The translations under genes were made by a program, and so were the position numbers. The notes beneath the pieces were generated by a model. That model searched no databases. It saw nothing but the letters and a program-made list of their open reading frames with translations, and was not told the DNA's origin. From Paraspadella gotoi (taxonomy: Eukaryota > Chaetognatha): a stretch of DNA of 64,000 nt. Location of the stretch: NCBI GenBank assembly GCA_051294375.1, contig CM119268.1, positions 7,150,861 through 7,214,860 on the forward strand, read 5' to 3'. Positions 18,914 to 30,487 of this stretch are shown in pieces. Numbering within the stretch: position 1 is the stretch's first letter; every line of letters begins with the position of its first letter.

Positions 18914-20456
18914 GGTTCCGCGTACAAACGTTGCATTAAGGAAAAAAAAGACTCTTTCACTATTGTTCAGTTGTTACTTACAATGTTGATTAACTTTGTA
19001 CCCCAACACAAATTAGGCCGAACGAAGGATTGGTTAAAAACATCTCCACCCGTTTTTAATGATAAATAGTACCATTTTGGCAACTTTTAGCCAAAAAATT
19101 ATGTCCATTTTTGTCCATTTTTACTTACGACTTCTGATTTGAATTGCCAAGGAAAGTTGAGAAAAATTTTTTACTTTGGAAATCCGTTCTTTCTCATCTT
19201 CTTTACCTCTGGGTAAATTTATTAGCTTAAATCATTTATAGTTTGCCTATGAATTAATTTTAAAGTTAACAAGTCAAAAAGTTGGAGTTTCAGTCTTTAT
19301 CATAATTTGTTAAACAAAAATAAATCAAATTGGTTGAAATTAACAGAAAATATAGCCTATTGAATAAGCTTTTAACACCTATAAAATTATCAAAAAAACT
19401 TTTCTGGTTTAGCCACAAATAATTTTTAAAGACGTCTTTTATTTGTGACTTTTTGTGACTTGCATTTATTTTTGATAAAGAGAATATTTTCAACTCATTT
19501 ATTAGTTTTAAAAGTTGAGGTACATACTGACCTTGATTAATCAAAAAAACCGCTTCCTTTTAATCCACTGGAAAGCATCAGGACTTGTTTTTTCTCAAAA
19601 TCGACAGATTTTGCGGAAAATTTTTCCGCAAATCTGTCGATTTACTAAATTTGCTAGGCAACCAAAATTGAAAGAAAAATCACGCGCTACCGTTGATTTT
19701 CTTTCTTATAATGCATTTTAAATATTTTCTTTGATTTGGCTCAATGTAAACGTTGTGAGAGGGAAGACGAAATGGAAAACAAGAAAAAGAGAAGAGGAGA
19801 GAATAAAAGACAGGGCGAAAGGCAAAAAAAAGAAGGCAAATGGGGAGAAAAAATAGTGAGAAAAATAAAAGGTAGGAAATGAGGGGAAAATTGGAAAGAA
19901 AAAGAGGGAAAAGAAAGGGAAAGAGAGAAGGAGAGAAAAAATGTGAGGAAAGTGCATGAGTGGCAGAAAAAGGTAGGGGCCAAAAAATGGTAAGTGACAG
20001 AGTGAGAAGTAAGGGAGGAAAGAGGAAGAGGAAAAATATAAAGAAAGAGAAGAAAAGAAGTGAAGAAAAAGAATCGGGAAAGCGTATTAAGAAAAAAAAA
20101 TTGTATCAGATAATGTGGCGTCTAACCTAAAAACTTTTATGTAAGTAAAAGACGTGAAGATTCTTATGAGGAATTCGATCTTTAAAAATGATCTATACCA
20201 TAAAAATTCGAACATACTTATATCTAAAATTATGCAGTTAATGGATTAGATAAACAATCATTGAAGAAATCATGTCTTACGTATTTTTAACTCATAGAAT
20301 TTACCTGGGAAGTTTCTAAGTGATCAGAAGGAGATAACTTGAGACTACCGTTTTTTAAATGAAGTAAGCTTCATACTAACTAGTGAGATCAAGAAAGATG
20401 GTAATTATTGAAGTTCAGATTTCGTTGTCTAAAAGACATCGATCGTACGCGGAGCC
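18914..20456. mobile_element. Non-autonomous DNA transposon, TIR plus 4-bp target duplication
   Basis: The left end GGTTCCGCGTACAAACGTTG and the reverse complement of the right end (GGCTCCGCGTACGATCGATG) match at 16 of 20 positions. CTTG flanks it on both sides (18910-18913 and 20457-20460). The other version of the locus has a single CTTG at 14210-14213 with no insert, which is the expected empty site. The interior has an inverted repeat (19598-19643), a purine-rich segment (19755-20090) and no frame over 85 codons that resembles a transposase. A 4-bp duplication fits superfamilies such as Sola or CMC, but the family is undetermined. Confidence 0.88.
19598..19643. repeat. Hairpin inside the transposon
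   Basis: AAATCGACAGATTTTGCGG and its near-exact reverse complement CCGCAAATCTGTCGATTT pair over 22-23 bases with a one-base bulge and essentially no loop. Confidence 0.9.
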
Positions 20457-20551
20457 CTTGTAAGACTTTCCCTCTGCAAATCGCTCGCATGGGGAACGAT
20501 GACTGACGAAAACCAGGCGAACGAAAAGAAGAGGAAAACGGGACACAAAAT

Positions 20552-20571
20552 AGAGAGAGAGAGAGAGAGAG

Positions 20572-20660
<89 letters not shown>
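20552..20660. repeat. (GA)n microsatellite
   Basis: About 110 bases of GA with one AAAAG interruption. It corresponds to 14303-14391 in version A. Confidence 0.95.
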
Positions 20661-20662
<2 letters not shown>

Positions 20663-22270
20663 GCGGATTCACACTCTACATCCATTCACTGCACTCTTTC
20701 ACACTAAACGCAGTGCAGCAACAGCCTGTGATATCCAGTACTCGGACTAATTCATTCACATTAATACAGTAATACAGTAATACAGTCTCTCACACACACA
20801 CGCAGCCTGTGATAGCCATGCACAACCATTGATTCCCAGTCATTCTCAGTAACATTCAGTCAAACACATTCACTACCAGTCACAAGTCACAAACTCCCCA
20901 GTTCATCGATCGCTGCTCTTCGATCCAAATAGACCCCGTATGTAGAAAACAACATCGGCCAACGAAACAAAAAACTCGAACCAGATCGATACGGCAGAAA
21001 CCTTTTCACTTGCTGAAGATTGCTCTCCTCCCTTTACTGGAAGCAGCGTAGGATCGGGTACTATCTGGTGGCACGTAGTCGAGCATTGTGCCAAGGTCAC
21101 CCCGCCTATAATAATGGCCTTTTTAAGTTGTGTCCCGGTGGCTCATCGAAAAGTACCGTCAGCTCTTGACCATCAGGTATCGAGAGCGATTCCATCATCC
21201 CACTTGGCGCCTTATCCACATTCTTTTTAGACACCCTACTCAATTGACTGTTCTCGTAACTAAGCGTACAACAGTGACTGCGTTTCTACTTCTCAGGATC
21301 ACTCGTACAACCGTGTGGACCAATGTTCTACGTCCCGCTGATTGCGGAGAGACAATTAACTCGAGACGGCTTTCGTGCGAACCTCCTCAATCAACTCTCG
21401 CCCCAAAGACTCTTGACCAATTATCGACGAATCGATGTTGACGTCGTCTCGTCGACGCCCACGTCTACAAACGCGTGCGCGTCAAAGACGAGTGCACTCG
21501 CACGCAAAATACTCTCTCTTTTGTCGTCGCGCTTTAAATTTCTCGAGTACTTTGCGAAACTTTAGTATACGACGCTTTTTATTTCAAGCGTAAAAGCTTG
21601 ATGTATATCTGTATAACTTATTCTTTTTTTAAAAGATATTGTACAATGAAACGTTTCATGTATGTTTTACACTAATTATATATGATTTAAAAATAATAAT
21701 CATATGATCATCGGCAAATTTCATCACGTGACAAAGAGACATCCATGTTTTTTTTTTTTAATTCAATGTTTTTCGGGTTTTTTTTCTTTTCGAAAATGAG
21801 GTCGTTGCCTTCGTGCCCGATCGCCTTTCTCTCTCTCCATAGAGTTCTGTCGTTCGTCGTCTTCGTTCGTTCGTCGTCGTCGTCGTCGTCGTAGTCGTCG
21901 TCCCGCCGTCTTCATTATACGACTAATCGGGTTTCATTTGACGAACATTAATGGGTTTTTGATGGCATTTGACATCTTCGCTCCGCCCGTAGGACAGGAA
22001 TCGATGGCGCGTGGAGACCCAGACAGAAAAAAAAGTGTCTCTGTTTCCCCCCCCCCTCTTCTCTATTTTCTGGCGTTGGTCTCGGCACCCCCCCCCCGCC
22101 CGGGCGAGAGCTTTTCACGGGAATCTATGATGCTAATATATAATTCAAAACCAGCGCGAGGCTCCAGCCCCAAAAAAAAGAATATTGAGCCATCTATCGT
22201 CAGCGATTGGAACAAAACAAAACAAAAGAGCGCAGAAGTGAAAACATCACCGAAATATATAGGAGTGAGT

Positions 22271-22272
22271 GA

Positions 22273-22344
<72 letters not shown>

Positions 22345-22442
22345 TGAAATGGCAGTGGAGCCCTTCGAGTTGGCGTCGGGAAAAGAATCAGAACCAGACG
22401 ACCGTGGCTGAAAGAACGACGGAATAATGGGAAAAGAGGAAT

Positions 22443-22515
<73 letters not shown>
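22271..22515. repeat. (GA)n microsatellites, two blocks
   Basis: GA runs at about 22276-22340 and 22446-22514, the version-B equivalents of 16005-16275. Confidence 0.95.
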
Positions 22516-22518
<3 letters not shown>

Positions 22519-23485
22519 AAAAAGAAAGGAAAACGAAGGGAAATTTCGGGAGTAAAGAGGAAAAATCAAGCTCTCGGGTTTTTCGTGTTTGACTTTTTTT
22601 TTTGCTTCTCTGCTTGTTTCTCTTTGCTTGCATGCAAGCAAATATTCTCGGCTTCTGTTTTTTTTGGGCGTTTTTTTTTCTTTCTTTCTGCCATTTCTTT
22701 TTTACCTTTCTGTTTTTATTTCTTTCTTTTTTACCTCTCTTTCCCCTGACAAGTCTTTTTTTTTCCCTCTTTTTCCAACGATTTCCCTCCATTTTCTCCG
22801 CCTTGCCTTTCAGCGCGATCAACGAGCGCCTCTCATTGCTGAGGACAAATTGATTTAACCTATCTATTAGCGCCTTTTTCTCCCACTTGACTTTTCTTTT
22901 TCTCTTTTCTTCTCTCTCTTTTACTTCTCTTCCTCTGCTTCGTTATAAATTCAATGGATTCTTTCTCTATCTCTGTCGTCGTCGTGGTCGTCGCCGTCGT
23001 CGTCGTCGCCGCTCCTTCGTACGTCGAACGGACATTGCCACTCGTCGGTAATTTTGACAACGATCGTATGTCTTTGGCTTTATATTATACTTTGATGTAG
23101 TTTCTATTACTTTTAATCCCTTATTTATAACAGTATTCTTCCCAAATTTCGACCAACATCGGAACTAATTGTGGTTTATTATACTTTGATGTAAGTTTCT
23201 ATTACTTTTAATACCTCATATTTATAACATATTCCTTCCTAAATTTCGACACAACATCGAACAATTGATGTTTATTATGATATTGATGTAAGTTTCTTAT
23301 AACTTCTTTATGACCAATTCTTCCTTTCCCACGTAAAAGTTTCCACTCTCAAAACTCCGCGTCGGCCAATGACAACTTCCCGATGACGCCAGACCGTCGA
23401 CGCTCAAAACATTTCTTGTCTTTCATTTGGCCTTAATAGTGTTTGCGCTGCAACAAATTTTGCAATCGTTTTCTCGAGCAGGGAG

Positions 23486-23488
<3 letters not shown>

Positions 23489-23545
<57 letters not shown>

Positions 23546-23552
23546 AGAAGAG

Positions 23553-23588
<36 letters not shown>
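23489..23588. repeat. (GA)n microsatellite with interruptions
   Basis: GA run with AAGAGAAGAGAGAGG interruptions. Version A stops inside the equivalent tract, at the N gap. Confidence 0.95.
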
Positions 23589-23591
<3 letters not shown>

Positions 23592-23754
23592 AGACTGAGC
23601 CAGTCCACGGTGTTCCGTGAATTTTTCATGTAGCATTGCATTTGAAAGATGTGCCCGCGGCTCGCTTCAACAAGATTCGTAATTTTAAATGACGTCTTTC
23701 CTTTCCCTTTGTTGACAATTTTTATCTCATTTCTTTTTCTCTTCCGCTCTACTT

Positions 23755-24080
23755 TTGTTTTTCTTTTCCTGCTATATCTCTCTGCTTTTTTTAATGCTCT
23801 ACCTCTCTGCTCCTTTGCTTTCCTTTTTTTGCTCTACCTCTCTGCTCCGTTCCTTTCCTTTTTTGTTTGCTCTACCTCTCTGCTCCGTTCCTTTCCTTTT
23901 TTTTGCTATACCTCTCTGCTCCTTTCCTTTCCTTTTTTTTGCTTTACCTCTCTGCCCCTTTCCTTTCTTTTTTTTTGCTATACCTCTGCTCCTTACCTTT
24001 TCTTTTTTTGCTGTACCTCTCTGCTCCTTTCCTTTCCTTTTTTTTTGCTCTACCTCTCTGCTTCTCTCCTTTCCTCAAGT
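23755..24080. repeat. About 36-bp CTACCTCTCTGCTCC minisatellite
   Basis: About nine units pair CTCTACCTCTCTGCTCC with CTTTCCTTTCCTTTTTTTTG. Translations are repetitive Ser/Leu/Phe sequences and not a gene. Confidence 0.93.
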
Positions 24081-24416
24081 CTACCCGGTACGCCTCCTCG
24101 GAAGATTTTATAGATTGACTTTCATTTATTCCACAAAATTGTCATTATTGTTGCAGATACTCGGGAGTCCATCGACCAAGCCCACTTTTTATTCTCGCGA
24201 CGAATTCCATCGATTTTTCCATCAACTTCTTTGTTTCCATCGGATTCCATCCAGGGACTCGGAGAGAAAGGGGGGGGGTCCTTGGCTACCGTTACATATT
24301 TTTTTTTTAGGGGGGGGGTCGATAAAAGCTCAACCAGCTTTTTACTATGTAGTATTCACTACGGTTGTATCACCTTTAGGTTTATTTTAATAGTAAACTA
24401 TAAAAAATGAATTGTT
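24081..24416. other. Spacer with two poly-G runs
   Basis: Runs of eight or nine G at about 24270 and 24311, otherwise unique DNA without a recognised gene. Confidence 0.55.
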
Positions 24417-24770
24417 TATGAAATTGGTACAACCAATGTAAAAAACTATCCATTAATTTAATAAATAAGCTATTATGGAAGACGATGCCGCGAGCAGTTT
24501 ACCGTCCGTTGCACACAAGGTCCCGAACTTCGGATCGGGCTGTAGTCCGACACTACAGGTGGGTTAGACGCCCCGTCCCGCTTTTACTTGTGTGAATCAG
24601 CAGGGCGCGAACCCGAGTCCTTTGGGTTGGGAGGAGCTCGTGCTACCTCCGGCGCCATAGGTGCTGCTGATTCTCGGACGAGTAGTGGGGTATGAAATAC
24701 GACCACTACACTATCTCACTAGTTTATTCACTCCCACAGTACCTGACTTCCCTATCAATGAAGTGGTATT
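24417..24770. mobile_element. R1 copy with its centre replaced by a SINE
   Basis: R1's left part (24417-24473) ends at AATAAATAAGCTAT, and its right part resumes at GTTTATTCACTCCC (24722). The usual roughly 120-base R1 centre is missing, and a tRNA-derived SINE occupies 24476-24718. This is either a nested insertion with deletion or a recombination between elements. Confidence 0.8.
24476..24718 (-). mobile_element. tRNA-derived SINE, copy 2
   Basis: On the minus strand, an A-box-like TGGCGCCGGAGG (24658-24647) is followed 33 bases later by a B box GGTTCGCGCCC (24613-24603). The head is closed by a TCAGCAG/CTGCTGA stem. The body shares TACAGG.GGGTTA and CCGTCCCGCTTT with the SINE at 3868-4072. 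A further tRNA-like word TAGTGTAGTGG (24713-24703) lies upstream, possibly from a second tRNA-like head. Confidence 0.8.
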
Positions 24771-25056
24771 AAAGGACAACTCTCTTATATTACATTTTAC
24801 TTAATACTTGCTTAGTACATTTTGTTTTTTTTGGCATCGTATCTCTATTTTTTCCCATAATTTTTGACCAGTTCTATAGGAGAGAATCGGATTCTTTCCA
24901 TGAAGAGAGCATTTTTATTTTATGGGTAGCAGATGCCGTCCATCTGAAAAACAGGTGTAGTCCACCTGTGGAAAATGTGACTCCCATCCGGAAGTTCTAC
25001 TTCAAGCGCATCAGAAGTTTAGGGTAAAATGACCCGATTAGAGAAAGATGGATGAT
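24771..25056. other. Unique spacer
   Basis: Mixed DNA with no feature recognised. Confidence 0.5.
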
Positions 25057-25083
25057 ATCGATCGATCAATCAATAAATCAATA

Positions 25084-25146
<63 letters not shown>

Positions 25147-25178
25147 TAACCAATCGATCAATCAATCAATCAATCAAA
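25057..25178. repeat. (AATC)n tetranucleotide microsatellite
   Basis: About 28 units of ATCA/AATC, with a few GATC and AATAA variants toward the ends. Confidence 0.97.
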
Positions 25179-25439
25179 CTTTTTCTCCCTCTGTTCGGGA
25201 TCCAAAGAGAATAAGCAGGACCCGGGAGAAGGTTAACTCAGAGTTAGTCAGCTCCTTACCTAACCCAGACTTAAGATAGAGCACCGTGGAGAAAGGGGGA
25301 AGGGCGAGAAGGAAAGGGGTTGAAAAAATGATTTATTCATAATGGATTTCTCTCTTTCCGTCATTTCCCTCTCTTTTTTTTTTATTCTATCAGATGCGTT
25401 TTTCTTTCGCGACGCGAAAATCCCGCCTCCTTTTTTTTT

Positions 25440-25780
25440 CGATGAAGAGACGGGGGAAGAGGAAAATTAGGGAAGGGGGGAAGAGGAAAAGGGAAGAGGA
25501 AAAAGGGGAAAGAGGAAAAAGGGGAAGTGGGGGAAGTGTAAAATTGGGGAAGAGGAAAAAGGGGAAAGGAGAAAAAGATGGAAGGGGGAAGAGGAAAAAA
25601 GGGGAAAGGGAAAAATAGGGAAGAAGAAAAAGGGGAATAGAAAAAAGGGGGAAGGGGAAGAGGAAAAAGGGGAAGGAGGGGAAGAGGAAAGGGGAAGGGA
25701 AAAAAGGGGAAGGGGAAGAGGAAAAGGGGGAAGAGGAAAAAGGGGGATGGGGGGATGGATGGGGAGAGGAAGGGGGACTG
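25440..25780. repeat. Purine minisatellite, GGGGAAGAGGAAAAA
   Basis: Degenerate units of 15-17 bases, all purine on the + strand. The minus strand reads Pro/Phe/Leu in every frame. Confidence 0.93.
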
Positions 25781-25795
25781 ATGTTGGCCCAATTG

Positions 25796-25955
25796 GGCTC
25801 TCTTTTCCGAGAGTGCCCCATTTAAGTTCGCTTATCCCAGAATTTAATTTAAAATTTACATATTTAACTTAATCCCTAACACTTACCTTTAATTTTTAAT
25901 TTTTAACTAAAAAAAAATTAACTTCATTCCAAAATAAAGGACGAGAATCGGCTTA
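25796..25955. mobile_element. T1 element, short copy
   Basis: Begins GGCTCTCTTTTCCGAGAGTG then CCCCATTT, as at 9823. It has a few CTTAATCCCTAAC words and the AACTAAAAAAAAATTA segment seen near the right end of the long copy (10968). The right end is decayed, so its limit is approximate. Confidence 0.65.
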
Positions 25956-26170
25956 TGAACGGCATCCACGGTAGATATAATGAGAAGCAAATGTTTTCCC
26001 GTTCGGTTTCCCTCGACTAAAAACAAAAAAGATCAGTTGAACTTACCAAAAAAGTAAGTTCCGCTATCGTTACGCCTCTCAATCTAAATTTGACATGAAA
26101 TGCTCGCGCGGTGGGTTCGAAAAACCAATCGATTGATACTTTCAGACGAAATTATATTTTATATCTTGCT
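25956..26170. other. Unique spacer
   Basis: No feature recognised. Confidence 0.5.
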
Positions 26171-26199
26171 TTAAATACATATTTCGCCCCTGTACCCTT

Positions 26200-26580
26200 T
26201 CCATCCCTTGTTGTTCTTTCTTCTTCTTTCTTCTTTCATTTCATATCTCCTTTCCTTTATCCCTTTTCCTTTCACGTTATAATTCTTTGTCCTCTCCTTT
26301 CCTTATTCTTTTTTCCTTTCACATTATCATCCTTTGTCCTTTCCTTTTCTTATTCTCTTTTTCTTTTACATTATCATTGTTTGTCCTCTCCTTTCCTTAT
26401 TCTCTTTTCCTTTCATGTTATCATTCTTTGTCCTTTCCTTTCCTTATTCTTTTTTTCCTTTCACATTATCATCCTTTATCCTTTCCTTATTCTCTTTTCC
26501 TTTCACGTTATCATTCTTTGTCCTTTCCTTTCCTTTATCCCGTTTCCTTTCACATTATCATCCTTTGTCCTTTCAACTCC
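26200..26580. repeat. About 46-bp CCTTTCACATTATCATCC minisatellite
   Basis: Seven or eight units joining CCTTTCACATTATCATCC to TTTGTCCTTTCCTTTCC and TTATTCTCTTTT. Spacings vary because the pyrimidine half gains and loses bases. Confidence 0.93.
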
Positions 26581-27377
26581 TTTTTTCTCCCACAATTTTT
26601 TATTCTCTATTTTTTTTTCAACCAAAAAAAATATGTGGAACGAAATTCTTCTGCGCAGGTAAGTGGAACGATATATGAACTCGAAAGAAAAATACTTTCT
26701 CGTTATGATTATGATAATAATAGATAAAAAAAACCATTTATTTTTGTTATTTATTGTTATATTGAGTTTCAGAAAATGTTTGTGATTTGCAGGCAAAACA
26801 ATTTTGCGATTTTATTCGTGATTATTTATTATTATTATTATTATTCATTATTGTTTTTAATTATACCTTGGCGAAAAGATGGAATTGGTAAAAAATAATT
26901 GATAAAAAACACCAGTGTGGTATTTATAATTATAAAAAAAATCCTTTTGAGCATGAATTTAAAAAAATTTAAAACTTCCGAGGAATTTCTGACAGGTTTA
27001 AGCAATTGCATTGGCTAGCAATGATGCCTATTCGCTGTGAATTAATTAACAAGATGGTGACGATAGAATAAAGAATGTCTGTTTAATAATTTTATAGACT
27101 AAGTTAAGCAATTTCTTGAATAGAGCGATTATTTACTATTGCTTAAGAAACTTGATGATACCAAAAAAGATGATGACAATGACGACGAAATAAAATAATT
27201 TGAAAATATTCAAGTTAAAGAATTTGCTGACGATTTTGACGAAGAGGAAGGCGATGATGACAAATATCAACTTGAGAAAATTAGATTTTGTCAACGAAGA
27301 TTATTTTAAATATTTATTATCGATGATTTCGTATCTGTGTAAACGAGAAAAATGAACTGAAGAAAAGAAATACGTTC
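26581..27377. other. AT-rich spacer
   Basis: AT-rich unique DNA with a (TTA)n run at 26826-26850 and an Asp-rich GATGATGACAATGACGACG stretch near 27170. No gene is recognised. Confidence 0.5.
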
Positions 27378-28093
27378 GGCTCTCTTTTCCCAGAGCACCC
27401 TAGTTATATTTTAATTTTTAATATTTAACATAAACATAACCTTAGTCCACCAAAAAATTACCCATTCTACCCTTTTCTGATCAGCCTTTTAGATATTATG
27501 AGGTTCTTATTAATGAGTTTCTTACAGAAATTATGTGTGATATATATTTAGAAAACTAGGGCAGGAAGTAATATAACCTTACAGTTACACCTTGTGTTTT
27601 ATAGATGCTCCCTCTATTTCCAGAAGACAACACTAACAGCCCTCTCCCAATAATAATATTTTTTAGATTTAGATTATCAAAAACCAAAATTATTAAAAAA
27701 TAATAATAATAATAAAATTTAAAAAAATATAGAATTTGTAATAAATAATTATATTAAATATTATAAAATCTAAGACTTAAAATAATGAAATAAGAAATTT
27801 TGCAATTTTCATATTCTTAATTTTATAACCAAATCCCTAACCCTTTTTCTTAATCTCATCCAAAATTCTAACCTTATCTTAAACCCTAATATTAAATCCC
27901 TATTCTTCATTTTTAATACTAACTCGCCACCTTAAAATAAAGTCCCTAACCCTAATCACTAACTTAATCCCTAACTTAATCCCTAACCTTATTTGCTAAT
28001 TTTATCTTTAACCGCTAACCTAATTATTCATTTAAAAAAATCAATATAATTTTAAATTTAAGATAAAATGGTTCGTTCTGAGAAAATAAAGCC
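27378..28093. mobile_element. T1 element, 716-bp copy
   Basis: The left end GGCTCTCTTTTCCCAGAGCA and the reverse complement of the right end (GGCTTTATTTTCTCAGAACG) form the clearest inverted ends of the family. The interior includes a TAGATGCTCCCTCTATTTCC segment (27602-27780) that is shared with 42942-43128, and dense CCTAA words (27830-28018). No coding frame is seen. Confidence 0.8.
27830..28018. repeat. Degenerate CCTAA words inside T1
   Basis: ATCCCTAACC, ACCCTAAT and TTAATCCCTAAC recur about every 12-16 bases, as in the long T1 copy. Confidence 0.8.
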
Positions 28094-28870
28094 ATTCTTT
28101 TTTTTTCTCAAACCGAGATTTCGTTTCAGGGAAGAATATTTTTAGTTTTGAGAGTTTGGAAAGGTGAAACTTGATGCGGGTGAATGGGGTGATGGGGTTA
28201 TGAGGTGATGGGGTGAATGAATCTGAATGATATAAAAATCGGATTGTGAAGAGAGTGAACAGGAGAAAGTCACGAAAGAGAGGTGGCATTTAATAATTTT
28301 GATAATGCAGTCTCTTTTAACCTCTTAGGGTATAGCCAATTTGTCGTATGTCACCGGGTTGACTTCAGAACCTTCTCTCCCTTTAATTCATCTATTAAAA
28401 AGTATTGTCATGTTTCTTTTTTTTTTTTACTGATATTTTTACTGATAAGTAGGTCGCCAGCAAACGATTAATTTTGTTCTAGTCGTCGCTATCGTCATCA
28501 TCATTTTTTAACTTCGTCGTCGTCTTATTTCATTTTTCTCTTTTTTTTTTATCCAAAATAAGTTGAATGTTTTTTTTTCAACGAAGCCATGCGATTGGGG
28601 TCGATAACATTTTCCTTTTAGAAACACTGCTCGTCTCCAGTATTGAGAATAATTTAATTATTAATTTAATTATTAATTAATTTAATTAATTATCTATCTT
28701 GCCTTCCAAGGTATCATTTTCATTTTCATTTTCGTCTCTACAATGATTTATTTTTTGATTTTATATTCTCTTTATACATTAATATTGTTCAATTGAACAA
28801 TGTTCATCATCTGCTACCAAAATTAACTAAGTAACCAATTACCCAAGTGTCCTTGTAAATTTTCATCCTA
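28094..28870. other. AT-rich spacer with TTAATTAATTAA run
   Basis: 28150-28230 has GGTGATGGGGT words. 28640-28690 is a self-complementary TAATTAATTTAATTAA run. No gene is recognised. Confidence 0.5.
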
Positions 28871-28892
28871 TATCCCACGTAAATCTCATCGC

Positions 28893-28922
28893 GGTTGTCG
28901 TCGTCGTCGTCGTCGTCGTCAT
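28893..28922. repeat. (GTC)n microsatellite
   Basis: About nine GTC units. Confidence 0.95.
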
Positions 28923-29030
28923 CTTCATTAAACCAGCAGAGTGGCAAAGGAATTGGAATTGGAATTTGGATCCAATTAAGTGAATTTTTGTGTCGCGAAG
29001 TCGAAAAGAGAATCGAGTTTAGAATTTTTT

Positions 29031-29416
29031 AGTTGCGCCGCGAGTACTCTATAAGTCCCTTTTCGGTCGGTCCGTCGGTCCGTCGGTCCGTCGGTAATCG
29101 ACTCGATATGTCTGTCCTTTGGTCAGTCCCACCTACGTTAAAAAAGCATATAATTTGCCTATAGTTGGTTGCTCTTTTGTTAAGACAGAAAAAACCTTAA
29201 ATCTAAGGGACTGATAGTGCCGCCTTTAGGAATTCATAAAATTATTAGGAATAAAAGGCGGAATTTTGATACAGTGGATGTCATAAATACAGTACATGTT
29301 GTAAATAAAGTTTTTTAGTCTTGTCATTTTATGTCATGTAATATCATGTGATCAAAGGAAAATACATGTGAAAATAAAGTCTCTAGGCGAGGCGCAACAC
29401 ATTGGAATTACAGTTC
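29031..29416. mobile_element. R2 element, copy 2 (opposite orientation)
   Basis: Begins AGTTGCGCCGCGAGTACT and continues CTATAAGTC.C.TTTTCGGTCGG, the reverse complement of the right end at 3277. It lacks the second half of the palindrome (about 12 bases). Its far end, read in reverse, is GAACTGTAATTCCAATG then GTTGCGCC, matching GAACGGTGATTCCATTG at 2997. An extra block of about 120 bases (29270-29385) is private to this copy. Confidence 0.75.
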
Positions 29417-29503
29417 TTGTTTTTAAAAAAAAAAAGATTGTGCAAGAGAGTCAAGTACGTCAGTTGCAATAGAAAATTGTATTAGCTACAGTAACAGACA
29501 TAG

Positions 29504-29513
29504 NNNNNNNNNN
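29504..29513. other. Assembly gap (10 N)
   Basis: Ten N, a placeholder length different from the 25-base gaps. Confidence 0.99.
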
Positions 29514-30480
29514 GGCATCCCTAGCCACCACATAAAAAATTGACCAAAGGGAGTTGACCCCGTGGTGACGAAACCTTCGGCTCCTAAATTTATTCCACGA
29601 GGAAAGACGCTTCGTAATTTATTATTCTAGACAGTACATACTGTCGAATAACCGACTGGTTAACTGGTTAACTGGTTAACTGTTCAATACTTTCGTTGAC
29701 CTGTTATGGGTTGATTTTTTGAGAAATTGAGCAGAGAGATTTTTTTACTAATATCTCGAGACAAGGTTCGGTACATGAAAAGGCTTCCTTATTTTCGGCG
29801 TTTCGAAGTGTGAAAGCCCGAAAGCGTGAAAGCTTATAAGCGTGAACCCGTCAGATATTAAGAGTGATAAGGCAAAGAGTGAAATAGTTTGAATGAATGA
29901 ATCAGTTAAAGCGATAAACAGTTAAAGAGTGAAAGAGTGAAAGCTATACTAATCTCTCCCCCTACGCTCTGGAAATCTTTCTCTGCGCCAAATTCTTTCC
30001 GGAATTCGCCTCGTTTCTCGTTCCCGTCCCGAACAGACGAGGCCACAACAATACGCGGCCAATCTCATCCTCTTGGCCTCATCTATAAAAATGGCGGGAG
30101 ATATGATGATGAGGAGGAGGAAGAGCGGGGAGGAGGAAGAGGAGGCATGTATAGAGAGCCAAGCGTCTGGTTGCGAGCATGATTCTATTGATATATTTAT
30201 TCAATTATTTTATACAAATATAATATTTATATCTTAATATAAAAATTAAATATTAAAATTTTACATTTTTTAAATAAAGATGGAAGAACAGAAATTGTGT
30301 ATTGATAAAAACTATAAAGTTAAAACAAATTTGTTTTATTTAATAAAAATTATTATTTATAAATAATAAAAACTTTCTTTTTTTTAAATACAAAATTAAA
30401 AAAGCTTTAAATAAATTGAATTTTATTTGAATATATAATAAAAATAAATTTAATCTAAAACTTCATAATAAAATTATATT
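29514..30480. other. Spacer; ACTGGTTA repeat and GTGAAAG words
   Basis: 29655-29681 holds three ACTGGTTA units. 29805-29945 repeats GTGAAAGC/GTGAAAG words. 30105-30145 is GAGGAGGAAGAG. 30190-30480 is very AT-rich. An 81-codon frame at 29937-30182 ends in the purine run and shows no domain. Confidence 0.55.
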
Positions 30481-30487
30481 ATAATTT

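Larger units (their letters stand above)
17267..23480. repeat. Duplicated locus, version B
   Basis: Starts at the equivalent of 12449 and follows version A throughout, with scattered one-base indels (denser after about 23000), different microsatellite lengths, and a clean 1,543-bp transposon at 18914-20456. It runs past A's end through the GA repeat into new DNA. Confidence 0.85.

Noticed and set aside
29655-29681. ACTGGTTA repeat as a binding-site array
   Set aside because: Only three units, with nothing else regulatory nearby.
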